From positions 14,852,115-14,916,114 of the forward strand of contig CM070550.1 in NCBI GenBank assembly GCA_036346405.1: 64,000 nt of DNA, given 5' to 3'. The stretch comes from Phyllostachys edulis. Taxonomy: Eukaryota; Streptophyta; Magnoliopsida; Poales; Poaceae. A program made the translations under genes and the position numbers. Below the pieces are notes generated by a model. It was given only the letters and a program-made list of their open reading frames with translations, searched no databases and had not been told where the DNA came from. Shown in pieces: positions 23,283 to 35,396 of this stretch (the first letter of the stretch is position 1; each line of letters begins with the position of its first letter).

Positions 23283-24280
23283 CTACACTCACGCATGTAA
23301 CAAATTAGTGTCAAAATTGATTAGCGATTAATTTATAGCAAACATAAAGGGTTATAGATCGTTACCCTCGAGCTCACGAAGAAAATCGATTCCTCTCCTT
23401 TCCTTCTCCTCTCTAAGGTGGCGAATGGGGAGGAGGCGGCGGTGTTGGAGGCGCTTAGGGCAAGGGTCCAACCTTCTCCTCTTTAAGTCGGGCGAACGGA
23501 TAATTATTGATTATCTCGCATGATTGTTGATTAGATACAAGACAAAAGACAAGAGGAAGATCCTAATAACTAGCAAGTTGATCCGCGATTGCGCGTATCC
23601 GCTTTGATATAATTGAAACAATAAACCACCGTGATGACGTTTCTTCATGGATATAAATGGAGGAAATATAAAATAGATCATTGCACATGTGACTTATCTT
23701 GGTGTGTCATAAATTCTTCTTTTAATCTGTTCTAGAAAACTACTCATGAAATTAGTTCGATTAAGACTTTCACTTCTTTGCACGCATTTACTCGCTTTTG
23801 TCTCATCGCTGCACAAAGGAATTACATCAGATTAATTAAAGGCTACATGTTTTGCTTTTCATTTTCTCGAATTAGGGTCCATCAAATTGAGAGCTAGATG
23901 TACGTTTTGCCTTTTCCCATCAAGTAGTATTAATTGAAACTTAAACCCTATGCTTCCGATTAAGGAATACAACAAAGAAAACAAAACATTAGGGTCTATA
24001 TACGAGTAGCAAAATAAGGAAATTCACTAATCAATAGAGTGGATAAAGGATAATCAAGACATTACATCTGCTTAATTAGAGGAGGAGCCGCAGTTGGAGG
24101 AGCTAGGGCGGAAAGTGGCTCGGCACTGGGAGAAGCTAGCTAGCAGATCTAAGTGGAGCCCAACAAATAGAGCCGTTGATTATCCAAACCGTCTTGCCGC
24201 GTAGGCAAAGGCAGAGGCACAATGCAGTAGCTTGCGATGAACCACATGGCAAGCTGGCAGAGAGGATGTGTCGCGCTCAA
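23283..24280. other. CACTA-2 leader and flank of TNP2
   Basis: Non-coding DNA between the TNP2 start and the right-end TATA site. 23,340-23,500 is related to CACTA-1 10,290-10,500 (ctctctaaggtggtg-like phrase, then a G-rich run). The part after about 23,500 has no visible counterpart in CACTA-1 and no gene. Confidence 0.5.
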
Positions 24281-24700
24281 TTTATACCAGCGAGGATATC
24301 ACGACGGTTTTAATAAAAACCGCTGTGATAATTAATTATCACTGAGCGGTTCTCGTTTGGAACCATCAGATAATATCATAGACGGTTCTCACTAAAACCG
24401 CTCTGTGATAATCTCACAATCGCGCAGCGGTCCTTATTAAGAACCGCTCAGGATATTACGACGCATTTCGCTTCTATAATAGAACCGCTCGTGATTGGGA
24501 TTATCACGCAGGCGGTTTGTGAATAGAACCGTCGTGTAATATCACGATTTGTTCTATTTACAAACCATCTGTGATAGATGACTATCACGAGCATTTCTAA
24601 AAAATACCGCCTGTGATAGGCTTCCCGCGCCACCCGCAGTCGGCTCATGATACCCAACACGCATTTGGTTCCAAAGGAACCGTCTGTGATGGGGCGTCTA
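24281..24700 (-). promoter_or_regulatory. CACTA-2 right subterminal array with TATA box of TNP2
   Basis: Alternating repeat units from 24,297 to about 24,690 are followed on the minus strand by GTATAAA (complement of 24281-24287). This is the same arrangement as at the right end of CACTA-1. Confidence 0.6.
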
Positions 24701-24723
24701 CTATAGCCTGTTTTGTAGTAGTG

Positions 24724-25920
24724 TGACTTTCTACATTAACATTGTGAACTTACTTCTCAGCTGCTGATGAGTTCCCAACAAACAAGTTGTTAAGACTTTG
24801 AAGACTTCTTTGTCTGAATTGACAAGCTCTTCTTTGGTGAATTGAGAAATTGTTAACTGTTCAGTTCTTCTTCTTCTTTTGGCTGAATTGATAATACAAC
24901 AATATCTGATGCAAAGCTGAGTTCTATGGGGAAACGAGAACTTGATGGATGGAAATTCTGCCCGCAAAACACCATTCTATATCCTGGATTGCAGCAAAAA
25001 GTGTCATTTCATTGCTTAATAGAGGTTCATCGGTAGCAGTCTTCTGTTGCTTTTATTTGAAGATTTCTGGCTTTTGTGATGGAAAGTAAGATCCTAACTT
25101 AAGTGTTATTAAGTGCTAGTATAATTTGTCCATGTAGTGATTTTCTGTTGAATGTTGGAAGTATTCATGTCATCCAAGTGATGGTGTAATTTGCTATGAA
25201 GCACACCCAAGTGCCGACGATGTAGTATTTTTTTGGTTGCATATTGAAGTATTCATGTCAACTAATTATTTGTTAAAATGCTTTTATGGGTTCAAATGTA
25301 TTTTTTTTTGTTTTATTATTTATTTATTTTTCCAGATTTTTCGGTATTATTTTGGTATTTTTCTAAAGCATTAGTATTGCTAATAACTTATAGTACTAAG
25401 CAAAAGCTGGTTGGTGCTTTGTGGACTGCCGCCAAACCCACCAACTTGCATCGCAGATTGCATTATGGGCTAGTGGCACCAAGAATGCCTCAACAGTTAG
25501 CGTGGTGGGCGTGAAATTTGTCATGACCCGCCCACTTTGCACCCTTGCTTGGGAGCAGTGGATCGTCCTCCTTTATTCTGGAAGATTTACACTATTTATT
25601 TTTCCTTTTTTTTTTTTTTTGCAAAATTCATGTGTTCCAACTTCTAGTCATGCAGCCTCAAGCTTATTAATTCCATTTCAGTACCAGCCGAAACATGTCA
25701 TACCGACACCCAAAGGGGCACACAGTAGCCTCAATCTCGTAATGCCCTCAATACCAGTCATTCTGGTCCATTCCAGTCATTTCGGTACCAGCTGGCATAA
25801 TTGATGTGATCACTCATTTGAATTAGCTTGAAAGACCTAGTCCAATACTACTACGTACAACCTTTGTATTTATAGTCATTGAACTATGTGTCATTTTTAT
25901 TGTATGGTTATGTATTTGAA

Positions 25921-25921
<1 letters not shown>
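24724..25921. other. Intergenic DNA with a weak plus-strand coding-like patch
   Basis: The only patch of protein-like text is at 25,421-25,560 (HQLASQIALWASGTKNAST on the plus strand), without recognisable start, splice frame or family. No gene is supported. Confidence 0.35.

Positions 25922-25988
<67 letters not shown>
25922..25988. repeat. (TA)n microsatellite flanking foldback element 1
   Basis: About 33 TA units directly to the left of a foldback element. Confidence 0.97.
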
Positions 25989-25990
<2 letters not shown>

Positions 25991-26516
25991 ATCTATCAAA
26001 ATGGTATGGTACTCCTACTTCTTATATACCACTTAAATCGTATGATGATACCTCTTTATCTATTTGAGCATACTCCAATAATGATTATAAGATACCCTAA
26101 AGCGAGTTCCATGAAAAATTTCATTAAAATCCACTTTTTATTTCAAAATTTGTGTATATACTTTTATATACTCGCTTTAGTACTCCCGAGTATGTACTCT
26201 CACTTCCAATATATCACTTAAACGTACATACTATACTTCTTTATCATTTTTAATATACTTAAATACTAATTATAAGATACTTCAATGCGATTTCATTGAA
26301 TAATTTCCATTGGAGCCCTTTGTTTTTTTTTGCTATATACCCTTTTTCATATATAAAAGAAGTATATACACAAATTTTACTATAAAAAGTGGATTTTTAT
26401 GAAATTTTTCATGGAACTCGCTTTGGGGTATCTTATAATCATTATTGGACTATGCTCAAATAGATAAAGAGGTATATAAGAAGTGAAAGTACGTATTCCT
26501 AGGAGTGCCATACCAT

Positions 26517-26520
<4 letters not shown>
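25989..26520. mobile_element. Foldback element 1 in (TA)n, Micron-like
   Basis: The left arm (about 25,998-26,170) and right arm (about 26,350-26,520) are inverted copies, for example aatggtatggtactcctac against gtgccataccatttt in reverse order, with tctttatctatttgag inside. Both sides abut (TA)n. Rice Micron MITEs are known to sit in (TA)n tracts. The match here is by structure, and family membership is inferred. Confidence 0.6.

Positions 26521-26557
<37 letters not shown>
26521..26557. repeat. (TA)n microsatellite between foldback elements
   Basis: About 18 TA units separate two related foldback elements. Confidence 0.97.
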
Positions 26558-26559
<2 letters not shown>

Positions 26560-27262
26560 AAAATGGCATGGTGCTCTGAGATACTCATATCTCATATACC
26601 ACTTAAATCATATGATAATACCTCTTTATCTATTTGAGTATACTCAATAATGATTATAAGATACTCAAAAGTGAGTTCTATGAAAAATTAATTAAAGTCC
26701 ACTTTTTATATATAAAAATAAAAGATAATAAAATGAATTTTTTCAATCAAGTATAGATATCTATAATTAGCATTTAAATAAAGTGATAAAGAAGTATATA
26801 TATTCGTTTAAGTGGTATAATAGAAGTGAGTACTCCCAGAGTATAGAAAAATCTATATATATATATATAGACACACACACATATACATATATACTATATA
26901 TATAGGATGCCCATTTCAGATTCTCGAGTATGTACTCCCACTTTCAATATACCACTTAAACTCATATATTATACTTCTTTACCACTTTCAGTATGCTTAA
27001 ATACCACTTATAAGATACTTCAGTGCGACTTGATTGAAATGTTTTCATTAGAGCCCTTTGTTTTTTTTTGCTATATACCCTTTTTCATATATAAAAGGAG
27101 TATATACACAAATTTTGTTATAAAAAGTGAACTTTAATAAAATTTTTTCATGAAACTCACTTTGGAGTATCTTATAATCATTATTGGAGTATGCTCAAAT
27201 TAACAAAGAGGTATCACCATACAATTTAAGTAGATATGAGATGTGAAAGACGATTCCTAAGA

Positions 27263-27265
<3 letters not shown>
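26558..27265. mobile_element. Foldback element 2 in (TA)n, Micron-like
   Basis: The left arm (26,558-26,720) and right arm (27,085-27,265) are inverted copies of each other and are related to the arms of element 1. The inner block 26,915-27,085 is a direct copy of 26,175-26,350, including gagccctttgttttttttt. A smaller TA tract with (CA)n at about 26,855-26,905 suggests an inner insertion or duplication. Confidence 0.55.

Positions 27266-27346
<81 letters not shown>
27266..27346. repeat. (TA)n microsatellite, right flank
   Basis: About 40 TA units closing the foldback cluster. Confidence 0.97.
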
Positions 27347-27349
<3 letters not shown>

Positions 27350-28021
27350 CACTAGATAACGACGATTCCATACCAAGAGACAAACCGGAATGATCTCTGA
27401 ATGAAATTGACGGCTATGCTGCAAACGCAACCAAACCATCTATCCACAATCATTATTATCTATTATCGTTGGGTTTAATGCGCCAACCGGTGCACCCAAA
27501 ATTTTAAACTCATGAGAAAACATGAACATTATACTTCAATATCCATGTATGCGTCGCTCAACGCCGCATGGCAATTGATACCAACTCTCACGCTCCCAGC
27601 CAACCAGATCGTTAGCTTTCGATAAGCGTCAACCTGCAAGCATGGTCATGGGATTATAGATAGGCTCGTTGTTGAGAGTTGAGACTCGAGCGTAACACGC
27701 GTGTGAGCGCAGCATCTCCAAAGGGCTGGGTCGCGCGTTCTTGTGGCGCTGAATTAATCAGGCCGACGCTGCGTAGAGACAGGCGACTCGCGGACGGCCG
27801 GATATTTTGCCGAGCACATACATCCTACTGACGCTAAAAACCGCGTCATCTCGAGAGGAAAGACGTGCACGCACGCACGCGTCGTGCGTAGGCGGCGCTG
27901 CGTTGGCTGCCGAGGGAGAGGGAGAGGGATATTTGCAGCCGCGCGCGCGTCCCGTCTGGAAGTTGAGAGATGATAAAAGGGTCCAGCAAGGCAGCCGATA
28001 TAAGTCTTGGCTAAAATGTCA
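27347..28021. other. Intergenic DNA, GC-rich in part
   Basis: A GC-rich patch (about 27,690-27,960, with gcgcgcgcgt) looks like a former promoter or leader, but no coding exon is recognisable. Confidence 0.35.
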
Positions 28022-28606
28022 TATTTTTTTTAAAAAATTAAAATTACTTATTGTAAATGAAATCATAAAAATGACATTTCTATCATACGATTTTACCGCA
28101 GAAGATCCTGCTGCACACCCAGTCAGCATAGAATCGTGAGAAATTAGAAAAGTAAACAGTTTTCATGCCCTGTCAGTAGATCTCAGTTTGGCTATAAGCT
28201 CTAAAAATGGACTTGCTTGCTAAAGCCAGCACTCCTGTATGGAAATTCAATCCCTCGGCTAAAGGAAAGGAAGGGAAGCTAGGTCACAAGGGCAATCACT
28301 TAAGAGAACAAATCAAACTATTCAATTAAAAGAACTAACAACAGTAGTTCCAAGGAACGAAGTAACTTGGTTGAGGCACACTCACTCAGATAGGCTTCTC
28401 CCCTAGCTTGAGGAAGAAAGAAAAGCAGCTCCTCAAGCGGTGCCAGCTGATGATAAAATGGCAGAACCACCTTATGGAATTTGACTGTTAACACATGGGC
28501 TGCCGCGGTCTGGAATAACGTGTCTTTTTACGGCAAAATTGGACAATAGAAATACCATTTTTATCATTTTATTCGCGGAAACGAGTTTTGCTATTTCATT
28601 AAAAAA
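28022..28606. repeat. Inverted-repeat-bounded segment, possible small MULE-like element
   Basis: The left arm at about 28,022-28,108 (ataaaaatgacatttctatc, then gattttaccg) is matched in reverse complement by the right arm at about 28,522-28,606 (ataaaaatggtatttctatt, then aattttgccg). The interior (about 28,120-28,520) has a different, purine-rich character that reminds me of plant mitochondrial DNA, though I cannot confirm it. No clear target duplication was found. Confidence 0.4.
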
Positions 28607-30226
28607 AAAATAGAACGCTATAGTCGTCGTCCGAATTAAAAATGCATGGCCAAGCTAACGGCCGCCCGTTCTTATCCAAATCCAAAGAAATAAAGCGGCA
28701 GACACAGCAGCGCAGCACAGCTAATGCTCGTGCTCACGTCCTCCTCTATTTTAGCCCAGGGAGAAAAACATCTGCATCTTTTCATTGCCGTCTGGGTTCC
28801 GACTGAATCCGTGTCTCAAAATCGTTCGAACATTTGCAGCCACTGTCTACAACTTTGTCAGATTGCGTGCACGATTCTGGGACATGGTTTTAGACACAGC
28901 AGTCTTCGGGGCAACATAAGCCGACATGAATCGGCTGATTTTTATTATTACAAGACAAAACAACAGGGGATTTTTTCTTCAAGCAGCAAACCGCTTCCGG
29001 ATATGAACAAAATTGGACCTTTATGGGTGGGCAGACAGTTTAGTGAGGGTCTGATTGGAACATGGGCTGGCCCAAGGTAGGCTAGGGCTTCTCTTGCTTC
29101 CTGCTGAAGTAGTTTAATGGGAATGATGCTAAAGCCACACGACCAAAGACATAATATGCCCTCTATATCATCCAAACTCGCTAGTCAATCAATGGTAGGT
29201 TCAATTGGTATGCCATATGTGTCTTATGGCTAAAGAAACAATTTGAGTCCCTCTAAGGACCAATTTGAAACACGAGAATTGAATTGTTTTTTGCAAAATT
29301 CTTGGTTCCACATACGCTATTGGTATAAGTCAGGTGGGTTTATTTATGGACTTTTTTTTTCTTCAGATTTGATCATGTGACCTCCCAAGTGCTAACTCTT
29401 GAATATAATCGTGATAAGACAACTACATCCTTCTAAAAAGCTGAGAAAAGATTGTATTATTTATACATCATTAAAGGTTATTAAGGAACAATGTATAGAA
29501 TACCTTTCATTCCACGAAGTACAATAATTAGATGGCGTTAAAGCTTCGATTCAAAACTAACTAATAATGAGACTTGAGTGAAAGTTGGATCGACTAGCAA
29601 TTAGCCGAATAAAGCTCCCGTCTCCTTTATTTTTTGAGCTCAAGTAGAGCTCCCTTCTTAGGGCCAGTTTGCAATTAGTTATGAAAATATTTACTATCTC
29701 TATTAATGTTTTGCTGTTACGACTCCTAAAAAGACACTCTCAACTAACTGTTATATCAAAAAAAATGAAAAAAGTTATCAAAAGTCACCACAATCCATAC
29801 AAAACCTTATTCTAATAATGAATAACTTGGTTGGTCTTTTATGAAGTTGACCAAGGGCTTCAGCTGGGTCTACCTAGCTTTTCGCCTATCACTAGTCACT
29901 ATTGAACATAGACACTGCTCTAGTTAAGATCCATTAGCAAAATCAAATTTAAAATATAATTGAATTAATAATTTGAATTAGTAGTTCCATATAACAATTA
30001 AATAAGCTCAAATTGTTTGGGCAATGATACACCAACCAAGATAACTAACATTTTCCAATACCCAAAAAAACCTTTCTGACAAGACGCACAGTTCCACCTT
30101 AGCTAACTGGGATATCCAAGGGCGATAGGACCTCGGGTGCCCGGAGCGAAAGTGTGGAAGATGAACGAGCGGTGGGGATGGGCCGGGGGAGGTATTTGAA
30201 TCACCGCCTCTGAATCGCTAAAACCC
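28607..30226. other. Intergenic DNA upstream of the YTH gene
   Basis: No supported gene. Short frames such as 28,724-29,080 have no recognisable protein. The text at about 29,660 (gggccagtttgcaattagtt) resembles a Tourist-type MITE end, but no partner end was found. Confidence 0.4.
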
Positions 30227-30515
30227 CTCTTTTGCTGGCCTCCCCGTCTCCTCTCCCTTCTCCCCTCGCGTCTGTGGCGGCTATCTTCGTTTCCCTCTCC
30301 TCTCCTCGTCTTCCTCCCTTCTCCCCCCACACCCACCTAGGGATTATCTATCACAACCTATCGCCTCTCCCTGCCACAAGAATTACCTTATCGTATCGTT
30401 GCTATCGTTAGTGCTTAGAATTCTAGCGATCTTGTATCCAATCCAGGGCAAAATTTACAGGAAAAGGTTTCTGTTCCAGATCGAATTGCCAGGGGAGGGG
30501 AGGGGGGGGGGGACC
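30227..30515 (+). promoter_or_regulatory. CT-rich leader of the YTH gene
   Basis: A pyrimidine-rich tract (about 30,235-30,335: tctcctctcccttctcccc and similar) and the following untranslated sequence precede the start codon. This is typical of TATA-less housekeeping plant promoters and leaders. The transcription start cannot be fixed from sequence. Confidence 0.45.
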
Positions 30516-33500
30516 ATGGCGGCCGATGCCGCTGCCGCTGCCGACCGTATCCTTGCTCGGTTTATTGATGTGTGTTTTAATCTGTTTTAGCTGCGGTGTT
30601 AGTGTTTTGGAGCAATCTTTTCCGCGGTGGATTTATAAAAATATTGTCTTTCTTATGCTGGGATGAAAAAAGCTTAATCTTTTTTTGTTGGTTTTGGAAA
30701 TCTATGGTGAAATTATGAATTGTTTGCTTGAAATCGAAGTGCTTCTTCCTTGATTGTTGAGTTACAGAGGCCACTGACCTCCTGCAAAAGCTGTCCTTGG
30801 AGGGCAAGAAGGAAGGCGCCGTAGCTAACGCGGCCAAGAAGGTAGTTTTAGGCGATTCTTAGTTGTTGCTCTGTTGAAGTATGTTTCTTGGAGGAGAGAC
30901 GGCTAAAACCATGTTTTTTTTAAAAAAAAAAAAACTGTAGCCTTCTGGGATGCCGTACGGATCTGCCAACAGCGGTGATGCACAGAGCGTAGCGTCGCCG
31001 GTGGACCGGTCGATAACGCCCCTGCTCCAGGAGGCCATGGATCCTAACTTCTTCTACCAGCCCAATGGATATGCCAACCCAGCCTATTACTATCCTAGTG
31101 GTACATAAACTGATAAACCTGCATTCCATTAATTGGGAATCAGCTATTTTTAGATTACAAGACTCATTAGTTGGATTTAATTTCTGTATGCTGGTACTCA
31201 GGTTATGATGGCTCAGCCAATGGGTGGGATTCCAGGTATGCTGGACATGAAGGAATGGAGATGCCCCCGGTGAGTTAACATTTGTATTGTATTCACACTA
31301 TGTAATCATTATACTTGGTAGTCTTAAAGAGTCCATTATATAGTTAGATTATGCGCTTTCACCTGTGTCTAGGAGGCTAAGGCTGTGCACATGTTTGTAG
31401 TTAATTTGGAATTTGGTCAATTGCTTTTTTACTCGTGTTATACATATTACACATGTCTTAAAGAACTCCTGTTTATACATAAATGATGAAATTGACTCAA
31501 ATATGTTGTTGCGTCAATGTAGCAGAATGTGTATGGTGACATGTACCATGGATATGGTTATGCTCCGTACGGCCCATATCCTTCGGGTTCTCCTGTCCCA
31601 ACTGTTGGGCATGACGCCCAGTTATATGGCACGCAGCATTATCAGTACCCTACTCAATATTATCAACAACCGGCTCCAACCAATGCGAAGTATGGTGTTA
31701 ATGGCGCCAATTCTCAATCTGAGCTGCCTTCTCTTGCCACTCACCAGGCATGTGTTCCTGTAGATTCAGCAAAAGCAAGTGCTAATGGGATTGCAAATAC
31801 TAACAACAGTTCACTACTGCGTAAGCAAACCCACCAGAATTTATCAGTGGCTAGCAATGTTTCATACGGAAGAGGACCTTTGCAAGGTGGACCTTCTGCT
31901 AGCAATTATGGTCACAATGGTATTCATTCTCCAGTTCAGTTGTATGACGGGCCAGTCTACTCTAATGGGCATCAGAGGTCAACTGCTAGTTCCACATCTT
32001 ATGGTTCGAATTCGTCTTCAGCAAAAAATCAGAGCCAGCGTCCAACAACAAACCTCATGGTGTGTTCTACAGACTATTCAATTTCCTTGTTATTGTGTTG
32101 CAGGGCTTTCCTTAGTAATGTGATGTCCTGCATAATTAACCCTGACAAGCTATGGCTGGTTTTAAAGCTTACTCACATATCCCTATTGTTTGCATATTAG
32201 ATTCTATGATGACATATACTACCTTCCCTTAAGATGACACACATAGCATAACAAAATGATAAAGTTGCATATATGAGCTTTCATGAGATATCTGCAGCGT
32301 CCTTCAATAAAGCTTAGCTGTTGGTTTCTATTTGTTTCCAGGGTATGCATGCGCAGATACCTTCATCTGGGATGGGTCTGACCTCTCCTAGTTATCATAC
32401 TAGGATGTACCCTGACAGCAGATTATATGGGCAGTATGGTCAGTATGTGAATACACTGAAATCTGGACTTGGTTATGGATCAAATGTATATAACTCAAGA
32501 AACAATGGACGGTGGGGAGTTGTGGATACCAAATACAAGCCTAGAGGACGGGCACCTTTTGGTTTTGGCAGTGAGAATCAGGATGGCTTTACTGAGCTGA
32601 ATAGAGGACCAAGATCTGGTGGATTCAAGAACCAAAAACCATTTGGACCTACTGTCACTATTGCTGTGAAGGGCCAGGCCCTCCCTTCAATTGGGAAACA
32701 GGAGAATAGTGTCCTTCCAGATAAGGGCCAATTTAACCAGGAAGGTTTTCCTGTAACATACAAGGATGCAAAGTTTTTCGTTATCAAATCTTACAGCGAG
32801 GATGATGTGCACAAGAGTATCAAATATAATGTATGGGCAAGCACTCCTAATGGAAATAAGAAGCTGGATGCTGGATACCGGGAAGCTCAGGAGAAATCCA
32901 GTGAATGCCCAGTGTTCTTGTTTTTCTCTGTAAGTATGTTGTTACCGCATTATATTATCCATTTCTCCTTTAGCATTCTCTATTGACCTTAAGCTGGGGC
33001 TTTAGGTAAACACAAGTGGTCAGTTTGTTGGTGTTGCCGAAATGGTTGGTCCTGTTGACTTTGACAAGACGGTTGATTATTGGCAACAAGACAAATGGCA
33101 TGGCTGCTTTCCAGTCAACTGGCACATTGTCAAGGATGTGGTCAACAACGTCTTAAAGCATATTACATTGGACAACAATGACAATAAGCCTGTGACAAAC
33201 AGCCGTGACACACAAGAGGTACCCTTGCTGAAAGCTACTGTCAATAACTGCTTATTAAAGTTATATGACTGCATGATGAGGCCATGGCCACTTGGTATAC
33301 TGTTAATAATTGTATTTTACTTTAGATAATTCATGTCATCACTATTTTCTTGAAAATATTCAAATTTTAGATTTGGTTTGTCAGGTGCAAACTTAGTTAA
33401 TGTGAACAGCAAAATGTGGAATGTTTATTTCTCCATTAAGGGCACAGGTGGCTATGCTATGACTCAGAGGAATTTCTCGTATATAAGCTAGGGCCTAGGC

Positions 33501-34189
33501 TTAAGGATGTTTCGGACTTTTGAGTCATATTTCTGTGCATCGTATGTGCAATGTTGCGATGAATTGTTGTTGCCACAGCGGACAGCCCACAATGTTGTTC
33601 AGCCATTCGCGAATTGACAAAAAAAAACATGTAGATTTAAAGGAGTGATCAATGCATTTATATAATCCTTGATTGCTTGGCAGTATGATGGATCTTTTCA
33701 GTTTCCTCCATACATATTACTTACGGTACTGCCCCATTGTCTCCATAATGCTGTAGGTTAAGCTTGAGCAAGGTCTTGAAATGCTGAAGATTTTCAAGCA
33801 CCATGTCAGCAAGACCTCAATTTTGGATGATTTTGTATTTTACGAGAACCGGCAAAAGTTGATGCAGGAAAAGAGAGCAAAGCAGCAACTTCCTCAAGGC
33901 CAGGCAAGTACTATATTCATGCTTTAGAGCCTTCTGTGGTTAAACCTGTTGAGAATTTCGGGACTGTTTCAGATCAGGTGGCAACGATAGGTTCTGATGC
34001 CTGCTTATTGTTCACATTGTCCAGGGCTGCAATGATGGGAACGGAAATGTTTCTCACGAGGACAAGAATGCAATTAGTGGGAAATCCATAGTGCAGAAAC
34101 AACCACTGAACAAGGATACCCCTGTTGCTGGGGAAGTGCCGAACGCCTCCAAACCTGCAGCTGAAAGTGTTGTAGCAAATGGCAATTAG
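30516..34189 (+). CDS. ECT: YTH-domain m6A reader, plant ECT family (nine coding exons)
   Basis: Coding exons: 30516-30546, 30768-30841, 30941-31100, 31202-31269, 31526-32059, 32342-32929, 33006-33218, 33757-33903 and 34025-34189, giving 659 residues with every phase consistent. The N-terminus holds QATDLLQKLSL (residues 11-21), a signature of ECT proteins. A long Tyr/Gly/Ser/Asn/Gln-rich, probably disordered region follows. The YTH domain covers about 432-570 (AKFFVIKSYSEDDVHKSIKY onward), with the expected aromatic-cage tryptophans at 454 (NVWAS), 511 (DYW) and 516 (DKWHG). The family binds N6-methyladenosine in mRNA, mostly in the cytoplasm, and influences transcript stability and development. 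Length and exon pattern fit ECT2-type proteins. The start is the only ATG giving the conserved N-terminus. The second base choice at exon 5 (31523 instead of 31526) would add one Gln. All introns are GT-AG except the last, which is GC-AG. Confidence 0.93.
33904..34024 (+). other. ECT: GC-AG intron of the YTH gene
   Basis: After the exon end CAG the intron starts gcaagt, not gtaagt, and ends ccag. GC-AG introns are a known minor class with a strong flanking consensus, as here. Retention would add seven residues and a stop, giving a 612-residue form without the last 54 residues. Confidence 0.8.
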
Positions 34190-34564
34190 CGCGATATATT
34201 TCTTACGCCTATTGCCGCAGCAGGCAGTCTATTCTGCAAACTCAGCATCGAAGGTTAAGGAATACTGCATGAACTGTAGACTTGGGTTGGGACTTGGGGA
34301 GCTAAAATTGTATGAGACTTCTAAGTGGGGGGCGTCAGCGGAGTGTCTCAGTCTATTTTAGCTTGTGACTGGTTCTTGGTGTCTTTCTGTCTTAAGGTCT
34401 CTTATGTACTTTCTGACATTGGGTTTTATGTAACCATTCTCTTTTTTTTTCCGCGTCGTGTTTTAGCTTTTTCTCTATTGCTATTGTTAGCGAAGCTACC
34501 AATTTTCTATACATCTGGACAAGATTAAGGTAGTTTTTCTGAGTGGTGCAGTACTCTAGAGAGT

Positions 34565-34570
34565 AATAAA
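34565..34570 (+). terminator. ECT: Poly(A) signal AATAAA of the YTH gene
   Basis: An exact AATAAA lies about 380 bases after the stop codon, preceded by T-rich sequence. 34,190-34,580 is read as the 3' untranslated region. Confidence 0.6.
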
Positions 34571-34983
34571 ACAAAGAACTCTGGGTCCGTTGGTCCCTTT
34601 GTTGTATGGCTGTGGTGAGCCATCATTGGCTTTGCTCCTCTGCGCTGTCGAAGCATCTCATGCCTAAAATGTCATCAATCAGCTTGGCATTGTGTACTAA
34701 ACAGCCATCCTTGTTGGAAATTTCATGCCTGAGATTCTTAAAGCTGGTGTCTGTTCTTTATCCCTATCAGAAAATATTTTGGAAAATTCCCTACATGCCA
34801 TTGAAAGTTATCTGGTTTCCTCTGCCACTGAAAAAAAAAAGTGATTCTTTCTATGCAATCGAGTGACTTTCTTGTGCCCTTCTATGCTATTTCCATCACA
34901 TTCTTTGTGTTAATGGGTATGCGAAAAGACTCTTTTGCCTTTCTTCTTTCGCCCTTTCTCCATCTATTCTACCCTTTTTTTTG

Positions 34984-35204
34984 ATGGAACCAATGTGCAA
35001 CATCACATCTCTCGTCAGACATCCCCGGACGCCCTCTCTTGCCTCTCGGCCTTCGTCGTCACCGAACTCCCCGCTATGCCGCTCGACGACCTCCCCGTCC
35101 CGCTCATTCGTCGCTCCCTCTCGCACCTCTGCTTCACTCGTGCTAGCGTCACACTTCTTCTGCTCTGCTGCGCTGCCCCTTGCTGCCAAATTTGTCTTCC
35201 CCAA
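34984..35204 (+). pseudogene. Left part of an interrupted open frame in the Pack-MULE
   Basis: An ATG frame rich in Ser, Pro and Arg starts at 34984 and stays open to the retrotransposon insertion point. The frame would resume in phase at 57,093 after removing the insertion and one TSD copy. The composition suggests GC-rich plant coding or leader sequence; no domain is recognised. The opposite strand is also open here, so the coding strand is uncertain. Confidence 0.35.
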
Positions 35205-35396
35205 TGTGGCACCCCGTGTCATTACCCCGGAGGGTAATCACACTTAAGCATACGGATTACTATTTGTCTGCATGGTAAGACACTGCAACGAATAGTAAGC
35301 CTTTACCAGAGTTACGCAGCAGAACAATAAGATATAAACTATTCTTTATTAAACAGTTAGCCACGCAAGGCTATAGTCTTTGATACAATTATTTAA

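Larger units (their letters stand above)
15416..24723 (-). mobile_element. CACTA-2, internally deleted En/Spm-type transposon
   Basis: The left end is CACTACTACAGGAAGCC and the right end gcctgttttgtagtagtg. The flanking triplet is tga on both sides (15413-15415, 24724-24726). The 9.3 kb element has the same gene order and strand as CACTA-1, but the TNP2 gene and the second gene both carry internal deletions, and it contains extra duplications (19,359-20,702; 21,388-21,670). Its ends match CACTA-3 better than CACTA-1: both share GGAAGCC next to the terminus and the CACGAGCGG repeat variant. It is presumably non-autonomous. Confidence 0.94.

Noticed and set aside
27195..27439. Short frames with Ile-Tyr runs
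   Set aside because: They are translations of a TA microsatellite.
28724..29080. 118-residue plus-strand frame
   Set aside because: It has no recognisable motif, splice context or promoter, and its length is compatible with chance.
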